A stretch of 40,617 bases of DNA. Source: an uncultured Campylobacter sp. (GTDB taxonomy: Bacteria > Campylobacterota > Campylobacteria > Campylobacterales > Campylobacteraceae). The notes under the pieces are model-generated. The model saw only the letters and a list, made by a program, of their open reading frames with translations. It did no database searches and was not told the DNA's origin. Location of the stretch: NCBI RefSeq assembly GCF_938045465.1, contig NZ_CALIBF010000197.1:1-40617 (forward strand), written 5' to 3'. The position numbers and the translations under genes are program-made. Of the stretch, positions 24,166 through 32,874 are shown one piece after another; positions within the stretch are counted from its first letter, which is position 1, and every line of letters begins with the position of its first letter.

Positions 24166-24767
24166 AATTTAAATCGCGAACAAAGTTCGTCTGGCTAAAT
24201 TTTAAAATTTGCTAGTTTTTTTATATCTCTTATCTAGCGCGCTTTTAAATGCAACGTAGTGATTGTCAAAATTTCTTTAGGTTCGTTTGGAAGCTCAAAT
24301 TTTAATATGATTTGAATGCTTTAAGGGTAGAAGGAAATCTGCTTGCATATGACGTCCAGAACTTAAATTTAGAGATTTTGCCTTAGAGGGTTTGGCGAAT
24401 GACACTGTCGCCGAATGATTCTGGCTTAAATTTAATGGATTTCAGCTACAAGACACAGCGAAATTTACGTTACTTTGTGCCTTTTCTAAAAGCATAATGC
24501 CTCAGCACTCGAGCGAGCAAAATTTTATCTCACATCGCTACGCTTTGACCTGAAGTACGCGACACATTTTAAGTTACGAAAAACTAAAATTCTTATACCT
24601 CCGAAGCTCGCATCGTTTGTCAAAAAGCTCGCGCCTAAATCAAAATCCATACCTCTTAAAACCTAGCTCGCTAGCGTTTTAAATTTTGGATTGTAAATGA
24701 GATAAATACTGAGGCGGCAATCTTTAGTGGATGAAATTCTATACGTAAAAACCGAGGTTTGGATTTA
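24166..24767. other. Gene-free region
   Basis: About 600 bases without a convincing ORF in any frame. AAATTT words are frequent. The only structure I can support is the hairpin at 24656-24682. Confidence 0.6.
24656..24682 (-). terminator. Bidirectional terminator-like hairpin
   Basis: TTAAAAC-CTAGC pairs with GCTAG-C-GTTTTAA around a two-base turn, with one bulged C. It lies about 85 bases past the end of the minus-strand gene at 24768, and on that strand the 3' arm ends in GTTTTAAG. It likely closes the hemW-tat-queA operon. Confidence 0.5.
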
Positions 24768-25220
24768 CTATGAAAGTTTCAATTTCTTAAACTCGCGGCT
24801 ATATTTTCTTTGCGAAATCGCGTTAAATTTAAGGCTATCTATACTGGAGAAATTAACGGCGTATTCCTTCAAGCAAGCGAGAATGAAAGAGAAGCGGTAA
24901 TTGCCATTTTCGTAAAATATCTCGCTCGTTATTATTTCGCCGGGCGCCGCGCCGCATCTTTGATCTGAGCTCATAACGCATTTTAGTTCATAATATCCAT
25001 TTTGCAAATCTCCGATGTAAAATTTCAAATGCAACTTTTCATTAATTTGCTTTTTGGGTAGCAATAGCGCATCGTTGAAGTTTATGCCCGCAAAAATTCT
25101 TTCTAGCGTATGCATATTTTTATGCAGCCCTGCTAAATACGCCTCGTACCGCCGCTGCCTTAAGGCATATTCGCTATCTTTTATATTGCCCTTGATCCAA
25201 TCTAAGTCAAAATATAGCAC
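24768..25220 (-). CDS. Hypothetical protein
   Basis: 150 residues. A GTG at 25220 is the first usable start after an in-frame stop. No signal peptide or membrane helix. The first half is helical and charged (YALRQRRYEAYLAGLHKNMH), the second has alternating strands (YYELKCVMSSDQRCGAAPG and NGNYRFSFILACLKEYAV) and a basic tail. I do not recognise a family. It follows the kinase/receiver-like gene by 39 bases and is probably the last gene of that operon. Confidence 0.6.
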   Translation of the reverse strand: MLYFDLDWIKGNIKDSEYALRQRRYEAYLAGLHKNMHTLERIFAGINFNDALLLPKKQINEKLHLKFYIGDLQNGYYELKCVMSSDQRCGAAPGEIITSEIFYENGNYRFSFILACLKEYAVNFSSIDSLKFNAISQRKYSREFKKLKLS

Positions 25221-25259
25221 TTCAATCTCTTAGGTTTTAAATTTATCGCTGCCTGTTCG

Positions 25260-26297
25260 CTACAGCCCCAAGAAATTCTCATCGTTTTTGATCTTTTCGA
25301 TGAGATCAAGCGTGGCGTAAAATTCGTCGTAGAAATATGGCATCTCGAGCTTGAAAAATTTAAAATTTAGCCCCTCTAACACCTTGAGTGAGTGTTTGTT
25401 TTTAAGTAAAAATATGAAAAATACCCCGTCTTTTTCTAGCGCGTTGAGGTAGTTTATTTCGCTTATATTGGCGCGCAGGATCTCGGCGTCAAGGATGACG
25501 ACGTCGGCTACGTAGATGAAGTCGTTTAGGTGCCTCTTTGCGCTCTCCCAGTTGGAGTTTGGCATCACGTCGCAACCAAGCCCGCTCAAAAAATCTCGCA
25601 GCTCCTCAAAGATCGCGCGGTTTTTATGCGTGATGATGACGTTGTAGTCGTATTTTTTTGTGCCAAAGCTCTGCTGCGCGAAGCAGCTAAGCACGGCATT
25701 CATTTTGATAAAGGTTCCGCGCCCGTCGGCTCCAATACTCGGATGCGAACCGAGTGCACGCAAATGGGTCTGCGCCGAAGTAAGATACTCATCATCCGTG
25801 CTAGCAGCGCTTTCTAGTGCACTTTTAAGCGCATAGGTACGCGGATCCTTTAGCTCGCGATCGATACCTACTCGCACGTCGAGCTTGATAGAGCTCATAT
25901 TCGCTCTAAGTTCCTTGCTACTAAATTCCACGCTTACGCGGATTGGTTCAGCAATATTTTGTAGGAAAAACTCGCACGCATCAAAGACCGCGCTAGTGAG
26001 ATTTAGCACCTCGTCGCCGTAGATACGCGGCAGCTGCGGTGGGAAGCTAAGATAGAGCGTGCTGTCGTATTTCGTGCACTCCTCAAATAAAATTTCGCTT
26101 TGAAATTTTAAAATTTTTAAAATATCGATCTGTGCGACATCCTCGCGTCTAGGTACGACGGGGCTATTTTTTTTGGCTTTGGGTGCGGCGGAGAAAATTT
26201 TACCGTTTGCGGCAGGCTTTTTAGAAAAGAGCTTTTTCGCCGTGAGCCACGCGATCGCTGCCAGCAGCGCCAGCGCGCCTAAAATCACGACCTTCAT
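25260..26297 (-). CDS. Membrane-anchored degenerate kinase/receiver-like protein
   Basis: 345 residues. One N-terminal helix (2-20) anchors it, followed by a basic linker. Residues about 70-205 have the outline of a histidine-kinase ATPase domain (LPRIYGDEVLNLTSAVFDAC for the N-box area; GADGRGTFIKMNAVL for the last strand), but the usual NA pair and glycine-rich boxes are missing. Residues 217-338 look like a receiver fold: YNVIITHKN lacks the acidic pair, VVILD270 keeps a central Asp, and FFKLEMP stands where the Lys-Pro would be. I see no phosphorylated His. It overlaps queA by 4 nt. The assignment is by pattern; it could be an unrelated alpha/beta protein. Confidence 0.5.
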   Translation of the reverse strand: MKVVILGALALLAAIAWLTAKKLFSKKPAANGKIFSAAPKAKKNSPVVPRREDVAQIDILKILKFQSEILFEECTKYDSTLYLSFPPQLPRIYGDEVLNLTSAVFDACEFFLQNIAEPIRVSVEFSSKELRANMSSIKLDVRVGIDRELKDPRTYALKSALESAASTDDEYLTSAQTHLRALGSHPSIGADGRGTFIKMNAVLSCFAQQSFGTKKYDYNVIITHKNRAIFEELRDFLSGLGCDVMPNSNWESAKRHLNDFIYVADVVILDAEILRANISEINYLNALEKDGVFFIFLLKNKHSLKVLEGLNFKFFKLEMPYFYDEFYATLDLIEKIKNDENFLGL

Positions 26298-27313
26298 AGC
26301 AGTAGCATCCCGTCGCCGTAGGAGTAGAAGCGGTATCTTTGCTCCACTGCGATGCGGTAGAGCTCAAGCGTGCGCTCAAGGCCGATGAAGCTCGCTACGA
26401 GCATTATCAGCGTGGATTTGGGTAGGTGAAAATTTGTAAGCAAAAAATTCTGTCTTATCGGTGGGTTGCCCGGGTGCAAAAACAGCTCGCAGATTCCGCT
26501 ATTTTGCCCGTTGCGCGCAAAATTTTCGATCGTTCGCGTAACGGTCGTACCCACGCCTAAAATTTTTCGCTCGCTTTTTAGAATTTGCGCGGTCTGCGGG
26601 GGGATAGAGTAGAGCTCGCCGTGCATCTTGTGATCGCGCAGATCCGCTACTTCCACGGGCTTGAAGGTGCCCGCGCCCACGTGCAGCGTGATAAAATGAA
26701 TTTCGTGGTTTTTACGCAGATCGTTTAGCATCGCATCGTTAAAATGAAGGCTCGCGGTGGGTGCGGCGACGGCGCCTTGCTCGCGCGCGAAGATGCTTTG
26801 ATACCAGCTCGCATCCTCCTTCGTATCGGCGCGCTTGATATACGGTGGCAGCGGCACGTGACCGATACGTTCGCAAATTTCAAAAACATCGTGGGTGTTT
26901 AAAGCTTTGCCGCTCTGCTCAAACTGAACGATGCGAAGCCCACCTTCCATCAGCTCGCAAACGCGCGCGTTAAGACCACTTTGAAATTTTAATTCGCTGC
27001 CCGCTCTGACGCTGCCGCGAATATAGGCGCTAAATTTATCGCCCTCAAGCGGCGAGTTTAGCAGAAGCTCGATTTTACCGCCGCTGTTTTTATGACCGAA
27101 AAGGCGCGCCTTAATTACCCGCGTGTCGTTGAAAATAATATCGCAGGGCGGCAGGGCGTCCGCCAGATCACCGAAACGTGCGTGCGTGATCTGCTCTTTG
27201 GCGCGATCATAGATCAGAAGACGCGCGCTTTGTTTGGGCATCACGGGCGCGCTTGCGATGAGCTCGCTAGGAAGCTCGTAATCGTAGCTGCCAACTAAAT
27301 TTAGATCCGCCAT
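26294..27313 (-). CDS. queA: tRNA preQ1(34) S-adenosylmethionine ribosyltransferase-isomerase
   Basis: Transfers and isomerises the ribosyl group of SAM to preQ1 in the wobble position of tRNA, giving epoxyqueuosine. 339 residues with YDYELPSELIASAPVMPKQS at the start, FNDTRVIKARL, and the C-terminal LHVGAGTFKPVEV and NFHLPKSTLIMLVASF signatures. Complete. One base separates it from tatC upstream, and its stop overlaps the following gene. The tatC-queA order matches C. jejuni. Confidence 0.95.
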   Translation of the reverse strand: MADLNLVGSYDYELPSELIASAPVMPKQSARLLIYDRAKEQITHARFGDLADALPPCDIIFNDTRVIKARLFGHKNSGGKIELLLNSPLEGDKFSAYIRGSVRAGSELKFQSGLNARVCELMEGGLRIVQFEQSGKALNTHDVFEICERIGHVPLPPYIKRADTKEDASWYQSIFAREQGAVAAPTASLHFNDAMLNDLRKNHEIHFITLHVGAGTFKPVEVADLRDHKMHGELYSIPPQTAQILKSERKILGVGTTVTRTIENFARNGQNSGICELFLHPGNPPIRQNFLLTNFHLPKSTLIMLVASFIGLERTLELYRIAVEQRYRFYSYGDGMLLL

Positions 27314-27314
27314 C

Positions 27315-28070
27315 TCACGCCTGCGCTACGTCCGTGGAATTTTCGCTTTCGTCATCTTCCTGCTTATACGGATTTATCATTTTGGCGATGAAGATTGAGA
27401 GCAGATAAAGTGCAATTAGCGGAGTTGCGAGCATAAACTGACTAAGCACGTCCGGCGGCGTCATGACCGCTGCAAAGATGAAAATAATGACGATTGCGTA
27501 GCGGAAAAAATCGCTCAGACTTTTGTTCGTCACAAGCCCGATCTTGGCGAGAAAAAAGGTTACCACCGGAAGCTCGAAGCTGATGCCAAATGCGACGACG
27601 AGCTTAGCGAAAAAGCCTACATATTCGCCGATTGTAGGCATCGCAGTAAATTGCTTGGCGCCAAAATTTACCAAGAAATTAAACGCGACGGGGATTACGA
27701 AAAAATAGCAAAACGCCGCGCCTAAAAAGAACATAATGCTCGCGCCACTAACGAAGGGGATGACATATTTTTTCTCGTTGTCGTAAAGCCCGGGCGCTAT
27801 GAAAAGCCACGCCTGCCAGAAAATTATCGGCATCGCTAGAAGCAGCGAGGTGAAAAACGATACCTTCATCGCGGTAAAAAACGTTTCGCCAAGCTGGGTA
27901 AAGATGATCTCGCTGCCTTTGGGAAGTACGCGCACTAGCGGGCGGGTCATAAAGCCTAAAATATCTTCCCAAAAGCCGAAGCACGCGATAAAAAGGACGA
28001 TGACGGACAGCACGCAGATCACCAGGCGCTTGCGAAGCTCGGCTAGATGGGGTTTTAGCTCTTCAAACAT
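27315..28070 (-). CDS. tatC: Sec-independent protein translocase TatC
   Basis: Multi-spanning core of the twin-arginine translocase that binds RR signal peptides and recruits TatB/TatA. 251 residues with six membrane helices. It starts MFEELKPHLAELRKRL, the family's cytoplasmic head with the conserved Glu and HLxELRxR motif. The conserved FxxPGLY-type loop appears as FIAPGLYDNEKK. The C-terminal tail is acidic (KQEDDESEN). It lies 16 bases after tatB. Confidence 0.95.
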   Translation of the reverse strand: MFEELKPHLAELRKRLVICVLSVIVLFIACFGFWEDILGFMTRPLVRVLPKGSEIIFTQLGETFFTAMKVSFFTSLLLAMPIIFWQAWLFIAPGLYDNEKKYVIPFVSGASIMFFLGAAFCYFFVIPVAFNFLVNFGAKQFTAMPTIGEYVGFFAKLVVAFGISFELPVVTFFLAKIGLVTNKSLSDFFRYAIVIIFIFAAVMTPPDVLSQFMLATPLIALYLLSIFIAKMINPYKQEDDESENSTDVAQA

Positions 28071-28085
28071 TAAATTTCTCTCTCA

Positions 28086-28781
28086 TTATGATTTTTGCGT
28101 ATCGCTATTTTGCGCGGAATTTTGCGTAGAATTTTGCGCATCGCCGTTTAAATTTGCGTTTGCATCTTGTGCGCCGTTTTTCGCTTCACCGCTTGCTTTC
28201 GTATTTTGCGCGCTATTTTCTGCACTGCCGCCCATGCTCGGCATGGAATTTTCGCCTTTGTTTACAGCGCCAGAATTCGCGCTTTTACTTTCAGCGCCGG
28301 AATTCATTGCGCTGTCGGCGGAGCCTTGCATAGAGTTTGCGGCGCCAGCGGAGCTTTGCGCGGAATTTTCGCCGCTCGAATTTGCTTTTAAATTTGCCGT
28401 CTCGCTTTGTTTTTGCGCCGAGACTTCCGCGGAATTTAGCGTATCTTTTACGGAGCCTTCTATATTTTTTAGCCCCGCATTTAGCGTCTCTTTGACCGAG
28501 TCTATGCCGCCTTTTATCTCGTCGAGCTCCTCAAACGTGAGCTTTTTGCGCACGCCCTCGCTTGCTTGCGTGATGCTCTCTTTATATTTTTTGGCGTCCT
28601 CTTTGAGCTCGGCGATGCGAAGCTCCTGATCGAAGCTCGATTTTGCGTCGTTGATGGTTTTTTTGATGACTTTGAAGTATTTCGCGAGCTCGACCAGCAC
28701 TTTCGGGAGTTTTTCGGGCCCCAGCACGATTATCGCGATGATTAAAATGACCGTAATTTCAGGCATACTGATACCAAACAT
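28086..28781 (-). CDS. tatB: Twin-arginine translocase subunit TatB with an extended tail
   Basis: The N-terminus MFGISMPEITVILIIAIIVL followed by GPEKLPKVLVELAKYFK is the TatB signature: short membrane helix, Pro hinge, amphipathic helix. A charged helical region runs to about residue 115. The remaining half is an Ala/Asn/Ser/Gln/Gly-rich tail (AENSAQNTKASGEAKNGAQ, ending STQNSAQNSDTQKS). At 231 residues the protein is much longer than the usual 130-170. The tail looks disordered. It stands between hemW and tatC, as in C. jejuni. Confidence 0.92.
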   Translation of the reverse strand: MFGISMPEITVILIIAIIVLGPEKLPKVLVELAKYFKVIKKTINDAKSSFDQELRIAELKEDAKKYKESITQASEGVRKKLTFEELDEIKGGIDSVKETLNAGLKNIEGSVKDTLNSAEVSAQKQSETANLKANSSGENSAQSSAGAANSMQGSADSAMNSGAESKSANSGAVNKGENSMPSMGGSAENSAQNTKASGEAKNGAQDANANLNGDAQNSTQNSAQNSDTQKS

Positions 28782-28838
28782 AAAATTTCCTAACGTAAAA
28801 AGTGGCGTATTGTAACTAAAATTTCATTAATCTTAAAT

Positions 28839-29912
28839 TTAGCGCCCACTTTGGCTACTTTGCGTGATAAAAAGCGCGATCTCGTCGGCAAGCAAAAAGT
28901 TGGGATTATAAAATTTGCCCTCGGCAAATTTCAGCTTTTTTTCGCGCACGAGCAGCTGCGCGTTGCTTAGCTCCGCGGCGTCTAAAATTTGCGCTTCCAC
29001 ACCCAAAACGCAGCGCAGCCCGAGAAATATGCGCTCGAGCTTTTTATCCTGAACGCTTAGAACTTCGCGCTGTTTTTGCAGCGGATCTGCAATGTAATCT
29101 CGCAAATTTTTAGGCGAGCTAAGGCGTACTTGCCCGCTAGTTCCGACCGCAAATGCTCCAAATCCCGCGTAATCCTCGCCGCGCCAGTAAGCCAGATTGT
29201 GCTTACAGCGCAGTCCGCGCGCGGCAAAATTTGAAATTTCATACTGACTAAAGCCGCTATCCGCCGCAAGGGCAAAGAGAAATTTAGCTAGAGCCGCGCT
29301 TTCCCTTTTGAAGCTTTCGCGCCCAAAAAAGGGCGTGTTTTCCTCAAGGCTTAGCGCATAGGCGCTTAGATGCGGCACTTCGCAGCGCGCAAGCTCGGCC
29401 ATTTCAAATTTTAAATTCCTTTTATCGTCAAATTTGCTTGCATAGATTAGATCCAAATTTATATTATCAAAGCCTGCCGCTTTGGCATTTTGCACCGCGA
29501 GAAAAATCTGCGCCACACTGTGCGCGCGACCGAGGAATTTTAGCTTGGCGTCGTTGAAGCTCTGCGCGCCGAAGCTGATGCGATTTACGCCGAGCCTCTG
29601 CATCGCCCTAAGCCAAGCGGGGCTGGCGGAGTTCGGGTTGGATTCCGAGCTGATTTCGGCTCCGGCGGCGAAATGCGGCGCAAGCAGCGCAAAAATTTCA
29701 TCATAAAGCCCCGCATCCACGGCACTTGGCGTGCCTCCGCCGATAAAAAGCGTTGAAATTTGCGCATGCGGATTTTTCGCCAAAAAATCGCGCACTTCAA
29801 GCTCTAGCGCGCGAAAGTAGCTTTTTGCAAGGCTAAACTTATCGCTAAAAGAGCCAAAGGCGCAATACGGGCATTTTGAGGTGCAAAACGGCACGTGGAT
29901 GTAGATGTGCAA
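28839..29912 (-). CDS. hemW: Radical SAM heme chaperone HemW-like protein
   Basis: Radical SAM protein of the HemN/HemW family. 357 residues. The iron-sulfur Cys are C10, C14 and C17 (FCTSKCPYCAFG, CX3CX2C). LFIGGGTPSAVD and SSESNPNSASPAWL are the next strands of the barrel, then GVNRISFGAQSFND. It lacks the N-terminal extension of oxygen-independent coproporphyrinogen oxidase HemN and begins directly with IYIHVPFC, so HemW (heme carrier) is more likely than HemN, although it is often annotated hemN. First gene of the minus-strand operon, divergent from rppH. Confidence 0.88.
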   Translation of the reverse strand: MHIYIHVPFCTSKCPYCAFGSFSDKFSLAKSYFRALELEVRDFLAKNPHAQISTLFIGGGTPSAVDAGLYDEIFALLAPHFAAGAEISSESNPNSASPAWLRAMQRLGVNRISFGAQSFNDAKLKFLGRAHSVAQIFLAVQNAKAAGFDNINLDLIYASKFDDKRNLKFEMAELARCEVPHLSAYALSLEENTPFFGRESFKRESAALAKFLFALAADSGFSQYEISNFAARGLRCKHNLAYWRGEDYAGFGAFAVGTSGQVRLSSPKNLRDYIADPLQKQREVLSVQDKKLERIFLGLRCVLGVEAQILDAAELSNAQLLVREKKLKFAEGKFYNPNFLLADEIALFITQSSQSGR

Positions 29913-30014
29913 GGGCGGTCCTATGGGCTAAATTTACGTCGCAAAATTTAGCGAATTAATTTGAAAATTTATATAAATTTTAAGCCTCTTAACGCAAATT
30001 TTAATATTTTTAGG

Positions 30015-30020
30015 TAGAAT
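30015..30020 (+). promoter_or_regulatory. Candidate -10 box of the rppH-folP operon
   Basis: TAGAAT lies 28 bases before the rppH start, in a gap of 136 bases shared with the divergent hemW. T-tracts upstream (AATTTTAATATTTTTAGG) fit the Campylobacter style of promoter. Confidence 0.4.
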
Positions 30021-30048
30021 TTTGAGAAATTTTTTGTGAGAAAACGAG

Positions 30049-30519
30049 ATGGAAAAAGAGAAAAATTACAGACCGAATGTCGCTGCAATCGTACTTTCGC
30101 CCTCGTATCCGTTTAATTGCGAAATTTTAATCGCGCAACGAAGCGACATCAAAGGCGCTTGGCAGTTTCCTCAAGGCGGTATCGACGATGGTGAGACGCC
30201 TAAGATGGCGATCCGCAGAGAGCTAGGCGAGGAGATCGGAACAAGCAAAGTCGATATCATCGCTGAGTGCCCGAAGTGGCTTAGCTACGACTTTCCCGAT
30301 GGGGTAGCTCAAAAGATGCGCCCATACGACGGGCAAATTCAAAGGTATTTTTTAGTACGATTGCGAAGCTTAGCCGATATAAACATCAATACTAAACTTC
30401 CGGAGTTCGACGCATTTAAATTCGTAGGCGCAAATGAGGTTTTAAGGCACGTAAATCACTTCAAAAAGCCGATTTACGCGACGGTTTTAAAATATTTTAA
30501 GGAGGAGGGTTACATTTAA
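30049..30519 (+). CDS. rppH: RNA 5'-pyrophosphohydrolase (Nudix)
   Basis: Nudix hydrolase that trims the 5' di- or triphosphate of mRNA to start decay; annotated nudH in C. jejuni. 156 residues. The Nudix box runs over residues 43-64: G43, E49, then R57 E58 and E61 E62 with G64, all conserved. YRPNVAAIVLSP at the start and GAWQFPQGGI are family features. Its stop shares bases with the lysC start (TAATG). Confidence 0.92.
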   Translation: MEKEKNYRPNVAAIVLSPSYPFNCEILIAQRSDIKGAWQFPQGGIDDGETPKMAIRRELGEEIGTSKVDIIAECPKWLSYDFPDGVAQKMRPYDGQIQRYFLVRLRSLADININTKLPEFDAFKFVGANEVLRHVNHFKKPIYATVLKYFKEEGYI

Positions 30520-31724
30520 TGCTGATCGTTCAAAAATACGGCGGTACGAGCGTCGGTACGCTAGAGCGGATCGAGGCGGTCGCGCAGCGCGTGATAAAGA
30601 CTAAAAACGAAGGACACGATGTCGCGGTAATCGTCTCTGCGATGAGCGGCGTTACCAATCAGCTCATCGAGCAGGCGGAATTTTTTACTAAAACTCCCGT
30701 AGGCAGAGAGATGGATGTGCTACTAAGCTCGGGCGAGCGCGTCACGAGCGCACTTTTAGCTATCGCGCTAAATGCCAAGGGCTATGCTGCGATCGCATTT
30801 AGCGGGCGTGGTGCGGGCATCGTGACGGATAATTTTCACACCAAAGCTCGCATCGTCTCGATCGATCCAAAAAGCATGCAAGAGGCGCTAAAACAGGGCA
30901 AAATCGTCGTCGTCGCGGGCTTCCAAGGCATCAGCACCGCAGGCGAGGTAACTACGCTCGGGCGGGGCGGAAGCGATCTTAGCGCAGTCGCCGTCGCAGG
31001 AGCGCTGAATGCCGATCTGTGCGAAATTTACACCGACGTAGACGGCGTATATACGACCGATCCGCGCATTGAGCCCAAAGCTAAAAAACTTGATCGCATC
31101 AGCTACGACGAGATGCTTGAGCTTGCGAGCTTGGGGGCGAAGGTTTTGCAAAACCGAAGCGTCGAGCTTGCGAAGAAGTTAAATGTAAATTTGGTGACGC
31201 GAAGCAGTTTTAACGATCACGAAGGAACACTCATAACAGGAGAAGAAAAGATGGAAGATGCGGTAATTAGCGGCATTGCACTGGATAAAAATCAAGCAAG
31301 AATTACGATTAGAAACGTAGAGGATCGCCCCGGCGTCGCGGCTGAAATTTTCTCCGCGCTTGCGAGCAAGGAGATCAACGTCGATATGATCGTGCAAAAT
31401 ATCGGCCGAAACGGCGAGACGAATTTGGGCTTTACCGTGCCGCAAAACGAGCTGCAGACTGCTTATGCGGTAATGAAAGAGGTAAATCCAAATCCGAATT
31501 CCATCATCGAATCGGACGCCGATATCGTAAAGGTTTCTTTAGTCGGCGTTGGTATGAAAAGCCACAGCGGCATAGCCAGCAAGGCGTTTAAGACGCTTGC
31601 GGATGAAGGGATAAATATCCAGATGATCTCCACGAGCGAGATTAAAATTTCGATGATCGTAGAGGCCAAATACGGCGAGCTCGCCGTGCGCGCGCTGCAT
31701 AAAGCCTACGATTTGGATAAATAA
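30519..31724 (+). CDS. lysC: Aspartate kinase
   Basis: Phosphorylates aspartate for lysine, diaminopimelate, threonine and methionine synthesis. 401 residues. VQKYGGTSVG is the nucleotide-binding start, VTTLGRGGSDLSAVAVA the substrate loop and EIYTDVDGVYTTDPR the active-site stretch. Two ACT domains follow (from about residue 265 and 345) and would mediate feedback inhibition. It matches the monofunctional class with fused ACT domains. The stop overlaps the hobA start. Confidence 0.95.
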   Translation: MLIVQKYGGTSVGTLERIEAVAQRVIKTKNEGHDVAVIVSAMSGVTNQLIEQAEFFTKTPVGREMDVLLSSGERVTSALLAIALNAKGYAAIAFSGRGAGIVTDNFHTKARIVSIDPKSMQEALKQGKIVVVAGFQGISTAGEVTTLGRGGSDLSAVAVAGALNADLCEIYTDVDGVYTTDPRIEPKAKKLDRISYDEMLELASLGAKVLQNRSVELAKKLNVNLVTRSSFNDHEGTLITGEEKMEDAVISGIALDKNQARITIRNVEDRPGVAAEIFSALASKEINVDMIVQNIGRNGETNLGFTVPQNELQTAYAVMKEVNPNPNSIIESDADIVKVSLVGVGMKSHSGIASKAFKTLADEGINIQMISTSEIKISMIVEAKYGELAVRALHKAYDLDK

Positions 31725-32257
31725 TGCAGGATCTGCACACTTGGAGCGTCACAGCGATGCGCTCCGAGCCCGGACTTGAGTGGCTTGAGGATCGCAAGGA
31801 GGACTGGACGCCGCTTTTGGCTTCAAAGCTGAAATTCCTCCACGACGGCTTTGCTTTCATCGTCATCTGCGACGATGAGCGAAGCTGGTTTAGCGAATAC
31901 ATCATCAAAAAGATCAACTCCTCTACCAACTCTCGCCCGCTGCTGCCGTTTTTTTCGCTGCGCTCGCTTTATCGCGGCGGAGTAAATAGCCTGGAGGACG
32001 CGCTGCTGCTAAACGATATGTTAAGCCTCGCGTTTGCTAACGGCTTTATATATTTTTACATAGGCAACGGCAACCATCCTCTAGCCAAAATCGCCAAAAG
32101 CCACGAGGACAGCTATCTGTGGCTCATCGACGAGAGGCTGCAAAACAGCTTCTACATGAGCGAGAGCGATCCGAGCCTGGATCTCAAACTGATCCAACTT
32201 TTTAAAATTTTAGACAAAAGCATCGACGCCGTGCTTTTTGACGAAGTGGTGCTTTGA
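31724..32257 (+). CDS. hobA: DnaA-binding initiation factor HobA
   Basis: 177 residues. HobA is an epsilonproteobacterial protein, related in structure to DiaA, that assembles DnaA at oriC. It starts MQDLHTWSVTAMRSEPGLEW, and has FAFIVICDDERSWFSEYI and YFYIGNGNHPLAKIA, matching the family as remembered from H. pylori HP1230 and C. jejuni Cj0583. The lysC-hobA-holB-folP order is the same in both species, which supports the call. It overlaps holB by 4 nt. Confidence 0.85.
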   Translation: MQDLHTWSVTAMRSEPGLEWLEDRKEDWTPLLASKLKFLHDGFAFIVICDDERSWFSEYIIKKINSSTNSRPLLPFFSLRSLYRGGVNSLEDALLLNDMLSLAFANGFIYFYIGNGNHPLAKIAKSHEDSYLWLIDERLQNSFYMSESDPSLDLKLIQLFKILDKSIDAVLFDEVVL

Positions 32258-32874
32258 AAATCATAAATCAGATCGTTTTAACGAGCGATTATGAGGGCTT
32301 TAAAGATAAAATTTTAGCCGAAATTCCGCGCAAAAATTTAAGGTTTTTCGAAAGCACTGAACTTAAGATCGACGAGGCGCGAAAGATCATAGACGAAGCC
32401 TACGTCGCCGAGCGCGAGGATAAGATCATCGTCATCGCCGCTACGAAATTCGGCGAGGAGGCGCAAAACGCTCTGCTTAAAATTTTAGAGGAGCCGCCTA
32501 AAAACACGGTGTTTTTCCTGATCACCCCTTTCATCAACGCCCTGCTGCCCACCATCCGCTCGCGTCTGATCGTACAAAACCTCTGCGTGCGAAAGCCCAG
32601 ATACCGCACCGGGCTAAACTTAACCAGGCTAAGCCTAAAGGAAGCGGTGGAGTTTATCGACGCGCAGATCGCGCTGGAGCGCAAGGGCGAGCTGGACAAA
32701 ACGGCGCTAAAAGCGCTCATCGGCGAGATCGCGCTAGAGTGCTTCGAAGCGGGCGTTAGGCTAAGCGGCGATGAGCTGCAGCGGATTGACCACTTGAGTT
32801 ATCTTGCCGAGCATAACGCCAAAGCCCATGCCGTGCTTACTCCGTTACTGTTGATGATCGAGGAGAAAAGATGA
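32254..32874 (+). CDS. holB: DNA polymerase III subunit delta prime
   Basis: Clamp-loader stator subunit. 206 residues, starting at TTG 32254 inside the hobA stop. It contains the SRC-like segment as PTIRSRLIVQNL and the FGEEAQNALLKILEEPPKNT stretch that typifies delta prime and DnaX proteins. Shorter than E. coli delta prime (334), as usual in epsilonproteobacteria, where it lacks the N-terminal P-loop part and the long collar. Overlaps folP by 4 nt. Confidence 0.85.
   Translation: MKIINQIVLTSDYEGFKDKILAEIPRKNLRFFESTELKIDEARKIIDEAYVAEREDKIIVIAATKFGEEAQNALLKILEEPPKNTVFFLITPFINALLPTIRSRLIVQNLCVRKPRYRTGLNLTRLSLKEAVEFIDAQIALERKGELDKTALKALIGEIALECFEAGVRLSGDELQRIDHLSYLAEHNAKAHAVLTPLLLMIEEKR

Noticed and set aside
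25530..25817. Plus-strand ORF of 95 codons
   Set aside because: It lies wholly inside the minus-strand kinase/receiver-like gene and has the composition of an antisense shadow.
27799..28629. Plus-strand ORF of 276 codons opposite tatC/tatB
   Set aside because: It is long because the opposite low-complexity TatB tail lacks antisense stops. It has Phe/Ala/Ser repeats and no start signal.
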